Source: Litorimonas sp964610115 (GTDB lineage Bacteria; Pseudomonadota; Alphaproteobacteria; Caulobacterales; Maricaulaceae). From it: a stretch of DNA of 42,501 bases. The number at the start of each line of letters is the position of its first letter. Within the stretch, counting starts at the first letter, position 1. Shown piece after piece: positions 24,337 through 33,119 of the stretch. The stretch is taken from assembly GCA_964610115.1 (NCBI GenBank), contig CAZSUW010000012.1, positions 1 through 42,501 on the forward strand. The letters are read 5' to 3'. The position numbers and the translations under genes are program-made. The notes beneath the pieces are model-generated. The model saw nothing but the letters and a program-made list of their open reading frames with translations, did not search any database and had not been told where the DNA came from.

Positions 24337-25149
24337 ATGCAGGCCTATCTCGATCTTCTATCTCACGTGATGGAAAACGGCGTTGATCGTATGGATCGGA
24401 CCGGAACGGGAACGCGCGGCGTGTTTGGTTATCAGATGCGCTTTGATTTGGCGGAAGGCTTTCCGCTTCTGACGACGAAAAAGCTGCACCGTAAATCCAT
24501 CGTGCATGAGCTCCTCTGGTTCATCGCGGGCGATACCAATATTCGCTATCTGCAGGAAAACGGTGTGCGTATCTGGGATGAATGGGCCGATGAAAATGGC
24601 GAACTCGGACCCGTTTACGGAAAGCAATGGCGGCGTTGGGAGGGGCCGGACGGCAAGGTCTTCGATCAGCTACAATCCGTTATTCAAAACATCCGAGAAA
24701 ATCCGTTCTCTCGCCGTCATATCGTCTCGGCTTGGAATCCGGCAGAAGTGGAAGGCATGGCTCTGCCGCCCTGTCATACGCTATTCCAGTTTTACGTGAC
24801 GCCGGACGCGGATGGGAAACCCTCATCCTTGTCTTGCCAGCTTTATCAGCGCAGCGCGGATATCTTCCTCGGTGTGCCGTTCAACATTGCGAGCTATGCG
24901 CTGCTGACAGAGATGGTAGCGCAGGTCTGTGGGCTGAAAGCGGGCGATTTCGTCCATACCATGGGCGATGCGCATATTTACTCGAACCATTTCGAGCAGG
25001 TGAAGCTCCAACTTACGCGTATGCCGGGGAAGCCGCCAAAGCTTAAACTGAATCCTGACGTCAAAGAGATCGAGGATTTCGCCTTCGCAGACATTAAAGT
25101 CGTCGGTTACAAAGCCCAGCCTCACATTCCGGGGAAGGTGGCTGTTTAA
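24337..25149 (+). CDS. thyA: Thymidylate synthase
   Basis: 270 residues. Converts dUMP to dTMP using methylene-tetrahydrofolate. The catalytic cysteine is C146 in ALPPCHTLFQFYV; RTGTGTRGVFG near the N-terminus, the arginines of SRRHIVSAWNP, and the QRSADIFLGVPFNIASYALL and HIYSNHFEQ segments are standard. ATG 24337 matches the family start though the ribosome site is weak. folA, often the next gene, is not here; the convergent fatty-acid operon follows. Confidence 0.97.
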   Translation: MQAYLDLLSHVMENGVDRMDRTGTGTRGVFGYQMRFDLAEGFPLLTTKKLHRKSIVHELLWFIAGDTNIRYLQENGVRIWDEWADENGELGPVYGKQWRRWEGPDGKVFDQLQSVIQNIRENPFSRRHIVSAWNPAEVEGMALPPCHTLFQFYVTPDADGKPSSLSCQLYQRSADIFLGVPFNIASYALLTEMVAQVCGLKAGDFVHTMGDAHIYSNHFEQVKLQLTRMPGKPPKLKLNPDVKEIEDFAFADIKVVGYKAQPHIPGKVAV

Positions 25150-25151
25150 AC

Positions 25152-25184
25152 AAAAAAGCCGCCCTCAGATATCTCTGGGGCGGC
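25152..25184 (-). terminator. Rho-independent terminator of the fatty-acid oxidation operon
   Basis: GCCGCCC (25158-25164) pairs with GGGCGGC (25178-25184), with inner CAGA/TCTG; on the minus strand six T follow (complement of 25152-25157). It stands 28 bases after the stop of the fadJ-type gene and just behind thyA. Confidence 0.9.
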
Positions 25185-25211
25185 CAAAATCTTCTAGCTG
25201 TTCTTGTGAGC

Positions 25212-27454
25212 TTACGCCGCGAGGCCGTAAGCCGTTTGCTTGGATTCCGCCATTTCGCGCAAGCGATTTGGCGGCATAAAGCGCGCGCCGTGGCGCTGGG
25301 CCAGCATATCAGCCGTCGCCACAAACTTATCCAGACCAATTGTGTCGATATAGCTCATCGGGCCGCCAGTCCAAGGTGGGAAGCCCAGACCGAAGATCGC
25401 ACCGAGATCAGCACTCTGCGGATCTGGCACAACGCCTTCCGCATAAGTCCGCGCGCTTGGGACCAGCAGGGCGTAGAGCAGTCGCTGCTGCACGTCTTCT
25501 TGCGTCGGCTGGTTTTCGAGGAGCGGATAGTGATCCGTCATACCCTTCCAGAGGTCGAGGCGTTTACCGCTTTCGTCATAGTTATAGAAGCCAGCGCCAA
25601 AGCGACGACCCGCGCGATCCCATTTCGTGACCATATTGGCCATGAAGTCTTCAATACCGGTTGGCACGTAATCTTTGCCCATCTCTTCTTGAGTGGAGCG
25701 CATGATGTCATAGCCGAGTTTCAGCGTGGTATCATCACACACGGCAAGGGGGCCAATCGGCAGGCCGAGGTTCAACGCGCTGTTCTCAATCAGCGCCATC
25801 GACACACCTTCGGTGACCATGAGGGCTGCTTCATTGATGTAAGGCGGGAAGACCTGGTTCGTGAAGAAGCCTCGCACGTCTTTTACAACGATCGGCGTTT
25901 TCTTGATCTTGCGGTTATAGTCAAACGCAACAGCCAGAGCGTGATCGCTGCTCCCTTCATGCGGAATGATTTCCAACAGCGGCATACGCTCAACGGGGCT
26001 AAAGAAGTGAAGGCCGATGAAATTTTCAGGCCGAACAGAGTTTTTCGCCAACCCGCCAATCGGGAGTGTCGATGTGTTGGACGCGAAGACAACGTCTTTG
26101 CCAATGACAGCTTCTGTCTTCTTGATCACATCGGCCTTTACGTCAGGGCGCTCAAAGACGGCTTCAATGATGAGGTCGACATCTTTNNNNNNNNNNNNNN
26201 NNNNNNNNNNNNNNNNNNNNNNNNNNNNNNNNNNNNNNNNNNNNNNNNNNNNNNNNNNNNNNNNNNNNNNNNNNNNNNNNNNNNNNTCATCTTTCCGCGC
26301 TTCACGCGCTTATCCAAAATCTTTTTGGTATAGGCGACGGCTTTTTGCGCTTCCTCATCCGTGCGGTCGAGAGACACCACTTCGAGACCCGCTTTCGCCG
26401 TAACGTGCGCAATACCAGCCCCCATCAGACCTGCGCCGAGGACGCCAACTTTCTTAATTTCGACAGGAGGAACATCCTTAGGGCGACCCGCGCCCTTTTC
26501 AGCGGCTTGCTTATTCACGAACAACGTGCGGATCATGTTCTGCGCAACCGGATTGGCGAAAAGCGTCAGGAAGTATTTCGTCTCGATCTCCACAGCCTTG
26601 GTCATGGGCAATTGCGTGCCTTCATAGAGGCAAGACATAATGGCTTTGATGGCCGGGAAGTTGTCCTTGGATTTAGACAACGCCATGGCGTTGGCTGCGG
26701 AAAAGAATTGCACCGCTTTCGGGTTCATCGCGCCGGCACCGCCCGGGACTTTGAAGCCCTTAACGTCCCAAGGCTGAAGCGTGCCTTTCTCAGCGTGCTC
26801 TTTGACCCAGGCTGTTGCGGCCCCGATGGTTGTGCCGGGTTCTACGACGTCATTGATGAGGCCTTGCATCTTCGCTTTTTTGGCGTCGAGGTTTGCACCC
26901 GTTGTGATCATTTGCGCGGCGTTTTGCAGACCGATGAGGCGAGGGACGCGCTGTGTCCCGCCACCGCCGGGGAGGAGGCCAACGAGGACTTCAGGAAGGC
27001 CAAGCTTCACCTTCGGGCTGTCAGCGGCAACGCGGTAGTGGCCCGCAAGAGCCAGCTCCAGACCGCCGCCTAGGGCGAGGCCTTCAAGGGCGACAGCGAC
27101 GGGCTTGGCTTTCTTGCCTTCGCGTTGAATTTGACGGTCAGTATGCCCACCGGTCTCTAAGCGGCGGAAGGCGCGGTTGAGCGTCATGCCGGCTTCAAAC
27201 GCTTCTTTATCAAGATCGCCAGACTGCTTTTCCAGCATGCGTAGATCCGCACCCGCCATGAAGGCATTGTCGCGGCCAGAGGCGATCACGAGGCCTTTCA
27301 TGTCTTCTGAAGCGATAAACTCTTCAATGAAAGCAGGGAGGTCTTTCATCAAAGCTTCGTCAATGACGTTCATGCCCTGGTTTGGCACGTCAATCTTCAG
27401 GAGTGCAATGCCGTCGCTATCTACGTCGACGGAAAACGTTGTGTAATCAGACAT
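25212..27454 (-). CDS. fadJ: FadJ-type enoyl-CoA hydratase / 3-hydroxyacyl-CoA dehydrogenase (split by assembly gap)
   Basis: Bifunctional beta-oxidation enzyme. N-part (389 residues): hydratase domain with oxyanion loops FMAGAD and EGLALGGGLELALA and the LPEVLVGLLPGGGGTQRVPRL segment, then the NAD-binding motif GAGLMGAGIAHVTAKAG. After the gap (324 residues): DVDLIIEAVFE, SNTSTLPI, GLHFFSPVERMPL, RGFFTNQ and the C-terminal dehydrogenase domain. The two parts are in different frames only because the gap is written as 100 N; the true missing length must be 2 modulo 3. By comparison with the family about 25 residues are missing, giving about 740 in total. GGAAG lies upstream of ATG 27454; the thiolase gene precedes it by 26 bases. 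Confidence 0.93.
26187..26286. other. Assembly gap of 100 N
   Basis: Exactly 100 undetermined bases, the usual placeholder for a gap of unknown size. Before it (minus strand) one base of a codon is left over, and after it a whole codon begins, so an intact gene needs a gap length of 2 modulo 3. Confidence 0.95.
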
Positions 27455-27480
27455 TTGTAAGTCTTCCTTCGTGTAAGCGA

Positions 27481-28689
27481 TTAAACGCGTTCAATGATTG
27501 TGGCGATGCCCATACCGCCGCCAATGCAAAGCGTGACGAGGGCGGTTTCTTTGTCCGCGCGCTCGAGTTCATCAACCATTGTGCCGAGGATCATGGCGCC
27601 GGTTGCGCCCAGTGGGTGACCCATCGCAATCGCTCCGCCATTGACGTTCATAATGTCGTGGTCGACATCCATCGCTTGCATAAAACGCAACACGACCGCC
27701 GCGAAGGCTTCGTTGAGTTCGTAAATGTCGATGTCCGTGCTTTCCATGCCGGCGCGTTTGAGGGCTTTTTGCGCGGCGACTTCCGGGCCTGTCAGCATGA
27801 TTGTGGGCTCTGAGCCGATGGAGGCCATAGACTTAATGCGGGCACGTGGCTTCATGCCGAGACGCTCGCCAGAAGCTTTATTACCCAGCAGGACGGCAGC
27901 TGCCCCGTCCACAATGCCGGAGCTGTTACCGGCGTGGTGAACGTGATTGATTTTCTCGACTTCGGGATAACGCATCTGCGCGACATCGTTAAAGCCGAAG
28001 TTCTGACCCAGCATCGCGAAAGACGGGTTCAGCGCACCGAGCGCTTGCATATCCGTTGAAGGGCGGATGGTCTCGTCCTTGGAGAGGATATCGACACCCA
28101 TAACGTCTTTGACCGGAAGGATGGATTTATTGAACCGACCTTCGTCCCAGGCCTTCGTCGCACGCTTATGGCTCTCAACGGCATAGGCATCGACATCGTC
28201 GCGAGAAAAACCATACTTTGTCGCAATCAGGTCGGCTGAGATGCCTTGGGGGACGAAGTAAGCGTCAAAGCTGGCTTGCGGGTCAGTGACCATGGCACCG
28301 CCGTCAGAGCCCATAGGCACGCGGGACATACTCTCTACGCCGCCGCCGATTGCCAGATCACATTCGCCAGCCATAACTTTTGCGGCCGCAATGTTCGTGG
28401 CTTCGAGGCCGGAGCCACAGAAGCGATTGACTTGGATGCCAGATGTTTCGTTGGGGTAGCCCGCTGCCAGAATTGCTGTGCGAGTGATTACTGCGCCTTG
28501 TTCGCCGACTGGAGACACGCACCCGAAAGCCACATCTTCAACTTCGCCTTTTTCAATGCCCATGCGCGTCGGGATCGCGTCAAGCACTTGGGCGGAGAGT
28601 TGTAGCGGTGTGATCTCGTGCAGTGATCCGTCTTTTTTCCCTTTGCCGCGTGGTGTGCGCACGGCGTCGTAGATAAAGGCTTCGGCCAT
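27481..28689 (-). CDS. Thiolase (acetyl-CoA C-acyltransferase), beta-oxidation partner
   Basis: 402 residues, thiolase fold. Nucleophilic cysteine C91 in NRFCGSGLEA, catalytic His in GGAIAMGHPLGATG (about 358), and the second Cys in VTLCIGGGMG (about 388). Cleaves 3-ketoacyl-CoA to acetyl-CoA. The position directly ahead of the FadJ-type gene (26 bases) makes it the FadA/FadI partner rather than a biosynthetic acetoacetyl-CoA thiolase, though sequence alone does not exclude the latter. GGGGAG precedes ATG 28689. First gene of the operon. Confidence 0.93.
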   Translation of the reverse strand: MAEAFIYDAVRTPRGKGKKDGSLHEITPLQLSAQVLDAIPTRMGIEKGEVEDVAFGCVSPVGEQGAVITRTAILAAGYPNETSGIQVNRFCGSGLEATNIAAAKVMAGECDLAIGGGVESMSRVPMGSDGGAMVTDPQASFDAYFVPQGISADLIATKYGFSRDDVDAYAVESHKRATKAWDEGRFNKSILPVKDVMGVDILSKDETIRPSTDMQALGALNPSFAMLGQNFGFNDVAQMRYPEVEKINHVHHAGNSSGIVDGAAAVLLGNKASGERLGMKPRARIKSMASIGSEPTIMLTGPEVAAQKALKRAGMESTDIDIYELNEAFAAVVLRFMQAMDVDHDIMNVNGGAIAMGHPLGATGAMILGTMVDELERADKETALVTLCIGGGMGIATIIERV

Positions 28690-28818
28690 GAGGCAGCTCC
28701 CCTGAATAGGTTTTCTGAATAAGTTGCGCTGCCTCTAATACGGTCGAGGGCTGGAAAGGAAGGGGGTCCGACTGCGATTCCCCCCTTCATCCGTAATCTG
28801 TTGCCCTCCAAAAATGCA

Positions 28819-28840
28819 TGACGTTAACGTAAACGTGCAC
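28819..28840. promoter_or_regulatory. LiuR-like (MerR family) operator candidate
   Basis: TGACGTTAACGTAAACGT starts at 28819, containing the palindrome ACGTTAACGT and a third ACGT in phase. From memory this resembles the operators of LiuR-type MerR regulators that control fatty-acid and branched-chain acyl-CoA catabolism. It lies 130-150 bases upstream of the thiolase start and 210 bases upstream of the receptor gene. Confidence 0.4.
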
Positions 28841-28924
28841 CAAATTGGGTGGTCGACCTTCAAAGCCCAAGTTTTGGGCGAGGCTTGGGTTTGGCGCTGT
28901 TGTTTTATGCGAATTACGACCCTG

Positions 28925-28946
28925 TGACCTGAAAACAACAAGGTCA
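28925..28946. promoter_or_regulatory. Inverted repeat TGACCT-N10-AGGTCA upstream of the receptor gene
   Basis: TGACCT (28925-28930) and AGGTCA (28941-28946) form a perfect inverted repeat with a spacing close to one helical turn. A further TGACCT is at 28973-28978. It lies about 110-130 bases before the receptor ATG 29053. The rest of the 363-base region 28690-29052 has no gene. Confidence 0.45.
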
Positions 28947-29052
28947 TACAAGATTACAGTTGCAACCGAAAATGACCTTGCAGGTGCTATTCGCCTTTAT
29001 TAACGCACGATCAATAGCCGCGGAAAAGCGGTCCATTTTAGTCGGGAAAATC

Positions 29053-31749
29053 ATGATCAAACATTCATTGCGCATGGCGGCCTCTGCCGCTGTTATTGCT
29101 CTCATCGCTACGCCTGCAGTGGCGCAGCTCAACGAAGATGAGATTATCGTGACCGCCACGAAGCGGGCAACTACATTGCAAGACACGCCTGTTGCGGTAA
29201 CGGTAACGTCCGCCGATGTGATCGAGAAGGCGCAAATTCTCGATATTAAAGATCTCCAAGCCGTCGTTCCGACTTTCCGTGTTTCTCAGCTCCAAAACTC
29301 CGCCAACACGACACTGACTATTCGTGGTTTTGGTAATGGCGGTAACAACTACGGTATTGAACCCGCTGTTGGTCTTTTCATTGATGGCGTTTACCGCTCA
29401 CGCGCGGCTGCGCAGATCAGTGACCTTCCTGCGCTAGAGCGCATCGAGGTCCTTTCCGGTCCACAATCAACGCTGTTCGGTAAAAACGCCTCCGCTGGTG
29501 TTGTCAGCATTGTGACGGAGGCCCCTCAATATGATACAACCGGTTACATTGAAGGTGGTATTGGTAATTATAACCAGAATTATGCCAAAGCCTATATTAC
29601 GGGTGGCCTGACCGATACACTCGCCGCCAGCCTGGGCTTGGGTTACCAAAAACGTGATGGTTATTTCGACGTCATTGGGGGCGTCGACGAGGATTTGAAC
29701 AATCTTGACCGCTTTAATTGGCGCGGACAACTTCTCTGGGAGCCAACAGACAATCTATCTGTGCGTTTGATCGCAGACCAAAGCTCGATCGCTGAAAATT
29801 GCTGCGGTACAGGTGTTGCGATTGAGGGCCCGCTGGCCGCCGGCGCCCCTACTGCGGGTCAGGTCATCGCCCTTCTGGGTGGTCGTCAGCCAAGTGCGGC
29901 AGACCAGTTCACCTATGAGACGTTCGTCGACACGGAGACATTCAACGAAATCGACGATGGGGGTTTGTCCGCACAGATCGACTATGATCTGGGTTTTGCG
30001 ACCCTGACCTCCATCACGGCCTATCGTGAGACCGTATCCGAGTATATTAACGACTCAGACTACAACTCCCTCGAAATCCTGCCGGGCGTTTTCCAGACGA
30101 ATGAGTTGGATACATTCACGCAAGAATTGCGTCTGACATCAAACGGCGGCAGCCAGCTAGAGTGGATGATCGGCGGATACTTCTTCGATGAAACGATCGA
30201 CCAAGATTCTGGGTTTGATTATGGCGCCGATACACGTCGCTACCTTGAAGTATTGGCGAATGGGGGTTTGGCAAGCACTGAGCAGATCCTCGGCTTTGCT
30301 CCTGGGACATTCTTCGCGGAAGGCCAGGGTGTCAACGAAACCTTCGTTCAAGATAACCAAGCCTTCTCCATCTTCGGTACGCTTGATTTCGAAGTGAATG
30401 ATCGCCTGACGCTTTCAGTAGGCGCGAACTACACGGAAGATAAGAAAGACGTTTCCGGTTCATCCGTAAACACCGATGTCTTTGGTAATGTTGATCTTGA
30501 AGGTGCGGCCGGTCTGCAAATTCTGACGGTCGGTGCGCTAGCTGCGAATTTCCCGGCATTCGCCCAGTCTTGTATCGACCCGACAACGGGCGCCCCCTTC
30601 GGCGCATTGCCGTTTAGCCCAGCGAATGCTGCGACTGTTTCCGCGTCACCAGCCTGTTTTGTTGATCCAACAGATTTGACAATAACCGCGCCTGGCGCTG
30701 CTGCCTTTGCAGGTTTCCAAGCCCAAGTCGCAGCGGGTGCTGGGGCTATTGATCGCACGAGCCTTGATCCAGATGTCAACCCACTGGCGGGCCTCTTCGG
30801 GCTGCAATTCCAGCCACAATTCTTGGCCTTCCCGAATGCTGTCGAAGATGGCCGGACGAAGGATGATGAGCTCACTTACTCCGTGAAAGCGGCTTATGAA
30901 GTGAACAATAACATGAACGTCTATGGTAGCTATGCCACAGGCTTCAAAGCGTCGTCCTGGAACCTGACGCGCGACTCACGTCCATTCTTCGCGGACGCAG
31001 CGGCTTTGTCTGCGGAGGGTCTGCTGCCGAATGGCTACAACCCAACAACGGGTCGTAATTTCGGCACGCGCTTCTCCGCACCAGAAACGGTTGAGGTTTT
31101 TGAAATCGGTTTCAAAGGGCGTTGGGAATTGGGTGCGATCAATATCGCGCTATTCGATCAGACGGTTAACAACTTCCAGTCAACCATCTTCCAAGGCACG
31201 GGCTTCGTTCTGTCCAATGCCGGTCAGCAGTCGACGCAAGGTTTCGAGTTTGATTCGACCTTCACGCCGATTGAACCGCTAACATTGACCTTTGCCGGTG
31301 TGATCCAAGATCCGATCTATGACAGCTTTACCTCTGCTCCGGTTGTAACGGGCAGTGAAGTTGACCGCGCCGACGGTGTTGTTGACGGCAATGGCGACCT
31401 GTCAGGCCAACAGCCAGCAGGGATTAACCAAATCGCACTCTCAGCCTCTGCGACCTACACGCACCTCTTTGAAAACGGTATGTCCGCCTTCATTCGGGGT
31501 CAGTATCAGTACGAAGACGAAGTGGCGATCGTTGACAATATCCCGGGTCTGACCCGCGATACGAGCGTCTTTAATGGTTCTTTCGGCGTCGAGCTTGAGA
31601 ATGGTCTCGCGGTCCGTGTCTGGGGGAACAATCTGTTCAACCACGAAACCTACACCAGCGCCTTCCCGGGTGTTGTGCAGGCAGGTACGTTCAACGCCTA
31701 TCCAAACCAGCCACGCACTTACGGCGTGAGCCTGCGCAAAAACTTCTAA
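29053..31749 (+). CDS. TonB-dependent outer-membrane receptor
   Basis: 898 residues from ATG 29053. Signal peptide ending ATPAVAQ, TonB box DEIIVTATKR, plug domain (VPTFRVSQLQNSANTTLTIRGFG; VGLFIDGVYRSR; LERIEVLSGPQSTLFGKNASAGVVSIVTEAP), then a 22-strand type barrel ending in the aromatic YGVSLRKNF. A large extracellular insertion around residues 480-600 contains four cysteines. The family of receptors with this plug is common in Caulobacter/Sphingomonas relatives and takes up diverse organic substrates rather than only iron. The ligand is unknown; position next to acyl-CoA genes hints at a lipid or hydrophobic acid. An ATG at 28960 would bury the signal peptide. Confidence 0.93.
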   Translation: MIKHSLRMAASAAVIALIATPAVAQLNEDEIIVTATKRATTLQDTPVAVTVTSADVIEKAQILDIKDLQAVVPTFRVSQLQNSANTTLTIRGFGNGGNNYGIEPAVGLFIDGVYRSRAAAQISDLPALERIEVLSGPQSTLFGKNASAGVVSIVTEAPQYDTTGYIEGGIGNYNQNYAKAYITGGLTDTLAASLGLGYQKRDGYFDVIGGVDEDLNNLDRFNWRGQLLWEPTDNLSVRLIADQSSIAENCCGTGVAIEGPLAAGAPTAGQVIALLGGRQPSAADQFTYETFVDTETFNEIDDGGLSAQIDYDLGFATLTSITAYRETVSEYINDSDYNSLEILPGVFQTNELDTFTQELRLTSNGGSQLEWMIGGYFFDETIDQDSGFDYGADTRRYLEVLANGGLASTEQILGFAPGTFFAEGQGVNETFVQDNQAFSIFGTLDFEVNDRLTLSVGANYTEDKKDVSGSSVNTDVFGNVDLEGAAGLQILTVGALAANFPAFAQSCIDPTTGAPFGALPFSPANAATVSASPACFVDPTDLTITAPGAAAFAGFQAQVAAGAGAIDRTSLDPDVNPLAGLFGLQFQPQFLAFPNAVEDGRTKDDELTYSVKAAYEVNNNMNVYGSYATGFKASSWNLTRDSRPFFADAAALSAEGLLPNGYNPTTGRNFGTRFSAPETVEVFEIGFKGRWELGAINIALFDQTVNNFQSTIFQGTGFVLSNAGQQSTQGFEFDSTFTPIEPLTLTFAGVIQDPIYDSFTSAPVVTGSEVDRADGVVDGNGDLSGQQPAGINQIALSASATYTHLFENGMSAFIRGQYQYEDEVAIVDNIPGLTRDTSVFNGSFGVELENGLAVRVWGNNLFNHETYTSAFPGVVQAGTFNAYPNQPRTYGVSLRKNF

Positions 31750-31803
31750 GCGCATTTCCAAACAATAGGGGGAGAGGCGCGCCATAGGCGCGTTTCGGGG
31801 GAG

Positions 31804-31838
31804 AGGCCGTTCCAGCGTAAGACTGGGACGGCCTTTTT
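31804..31838 (+). terminator. Rho-independent terminator after the receptor gene
   Basis: AGGCCGT..CCAG (31804-31815) pairs with CTGG..ACGGCCT (31823-31834) with one T/G mismatch and loop CGTAAGA, followed by five T. It separates the receptor from the acyl-CoA dehydrogenase gene. A second hairpin, CGCGCC-ATA-GGCGCG, lies just upstream near 31780. Confidence 0.85.
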
Positions 31839-31895
31839 CGTTGTCAGGACGTTTCGTGCAACGGCAGAGCGCGGCAGGAAGCGGCAGGAAAACGC

Positions 31896-31938
31896 ATACG
31901 TGCTATGGCTCACTTGGCCATTGCTACAGCGCACGTAT
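31896..31938. promoter_or_regulatory. Nested inverted repeat upstream of the acyl-CoA dehydrogenase gene
   Basis: ATACGTGC (31896-31903) and GCACGTAT (31931-31938) enclose ATGGC (31905-31909) and GCCAT (31917-31921). No T-run follows. It lies 36-78 bases before ATG 31974, in the promoter or leader. A direct repeat GCGGCAGGAA (31871 and 31881) precedes it. Confidence 0.45.
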
Positions 31939-31973
31939 CACGTCATCACGGAGGCTAACTCTGGGGAGAGTGT

Positions 31974-33119
31974 ATGCTGATTAATCCGCATGAGACGGAT
32001 GAGCGTCGAGACTATCGCGAGACACTCCGGCGTTTTGTCGCGGCCGAAGTCTTTCCGAATATGTTTGCGTGGGATGAGGCCGGCGAAGTCCCCTGGTCCC
32101 TGCATGAAAAGTTCGGCGCGCTTGGCATTTGGGGCTTCGGGATAGACGAACGCTATGGCGGACTCGGCTTTGATGATCCTTTTATGCGGTTTGATACGGC
32201 TGTTGAAATTTCTCGCTGCGGTGTTGGCGGTGTGGGGGCCGCGATTGGCGGGCGCGGAATAAGTCTTGATCCGATCCAAAAGTTAGCCGTGGAAGACATC
32301 CGGCAGGCGGTCCTGCCCGACGTCATCGCCGGCCGCAAAGGCAGCAGCCTCGCCATTACCGAGCCAGGCGGCGGCTCGGATGTGGCTAACCTCACGACGA
32401 CGGCCAAGCGCGACGGCAATCATTGGGTGCTGAACGGCTCAAAAACCTTCATTACAGGCGGGATGGAAAGCGACTATTTCGTCGTCGGCGCGCGTACGGG
32501 GGATGCCGGGCTTGGTGGCATTTCGCTGTTTTTTGTGGAATCGGATGCGCCGGGTTTTTCGCGAACCGCTTTGGATAAAAAGCAGGGCTGGTGGGCCTCC
32601 AGTCAAGCGACCTTATATTTTGACGATTGCCGTGTCCCGGCAAGCCATCTGATGGGGCAGGAAAATTACGGCTTTCTCTCAATTATGCATAATTTCAATT
32701 ATGAGCGGTTATCGCTGGTTGGCACTGCACTCGGTATGATGGAAGCGTGCTTGGAAGAGAGTATCGCCTGGGCGCAAGAGCGAGAGACCTTTGGGCGAAA
32801 GTTGATCAAGCACCAGGTGATACGCCATAAAATCGCGGAAATGAGCTCTCGCATTGATGCTGTGCGGGCTTTGGGATGGAGCCTTTGTGCAACGATTGAG
32901 GCAGGTGAAATGCCGGTCGCTGAAATCACGAAGGCAAAATTCTTTGCCACACAACAACTGGAATATGTCGCCCGAGAAGCCATGCAAATTCTTGGCGGGG
33001 CTGGATATTTACGCGGCAACCGGGTTGAAACGATCTACCGCGAAGTCCGCGTCATCGCGATCGGGGGCGGGTCAGAAGAAATCATGCGCGATCTCGCCGT
33101 AAAGCAAATGGGGTTATGA
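31974..33119 (+). CDS. Acyl-CoA dehydrogenase
   Basis: 381 residues, FAD-dependent flavoprotein oxidising acyl-CoA to enoyl-CoA. FAD/substrate loop SLAITEPGGGSDVANLTTTA, WVLNGSKTFITGG, and the C-terminal helical domain MQILGGAGYLRGN are typical. The usual C-terminal catalytic Glu (IYEGT position) reads AIGGG here; instead NYERLSLVG carries a Glu at the position used by isovaleryl-CoA and long-chain acyl-CoA dehydrogenases. This suggests a branched or long substrate, but that is inference. GGGGAG lies 5 bases before ATG 31974. Stop overlaps the next start as ATGA, so the ligase is cotranslated. Confidence 0.94.
   Translation: MLINPHETDERRDYRETLRRFVAAEVFPNMFAWDEAGEVPWSLHEKFGALGIWGFGIDERYGGLGFDDPFMRFDTAVEISRCGVGGVGAAIGGRGISLDPIQKLAVEDIRQAVLPDVIAGRKGSSLAITEPGGGSDVANLTTTAKRDGNHWVLNGSKTFITGGMESDYFVVGARTGDAGLGGISLFFVESDAPGFSRTALDKKQGWWASSQATLYFDDCRVPASHLMGQENYGFLSIMHNFNYERLSLVGTALGMMEACLEESIAWAQERETFGRKLIKHQVIRHKIAEMSSRIDAVRALGWSLCATIEAGEMPVAEITKAKFFATQQLEYVAREAMQILGGAGYLRGNRVETIYREVRVIAIGGGSEEIMRDLAVKQMGL

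Noticed and set aside
26138..26186. Frameshift or pseudogene in the FadJ-type gene
   Set aside because: The frame change coincides exactly with a 100-N placeholder; both sides match the family.
25206..26333. 375-residue plus-strand frame across the N gap
   Set aside because: Antisense to the FadJ-type enzyme and passes through undetermined bases.
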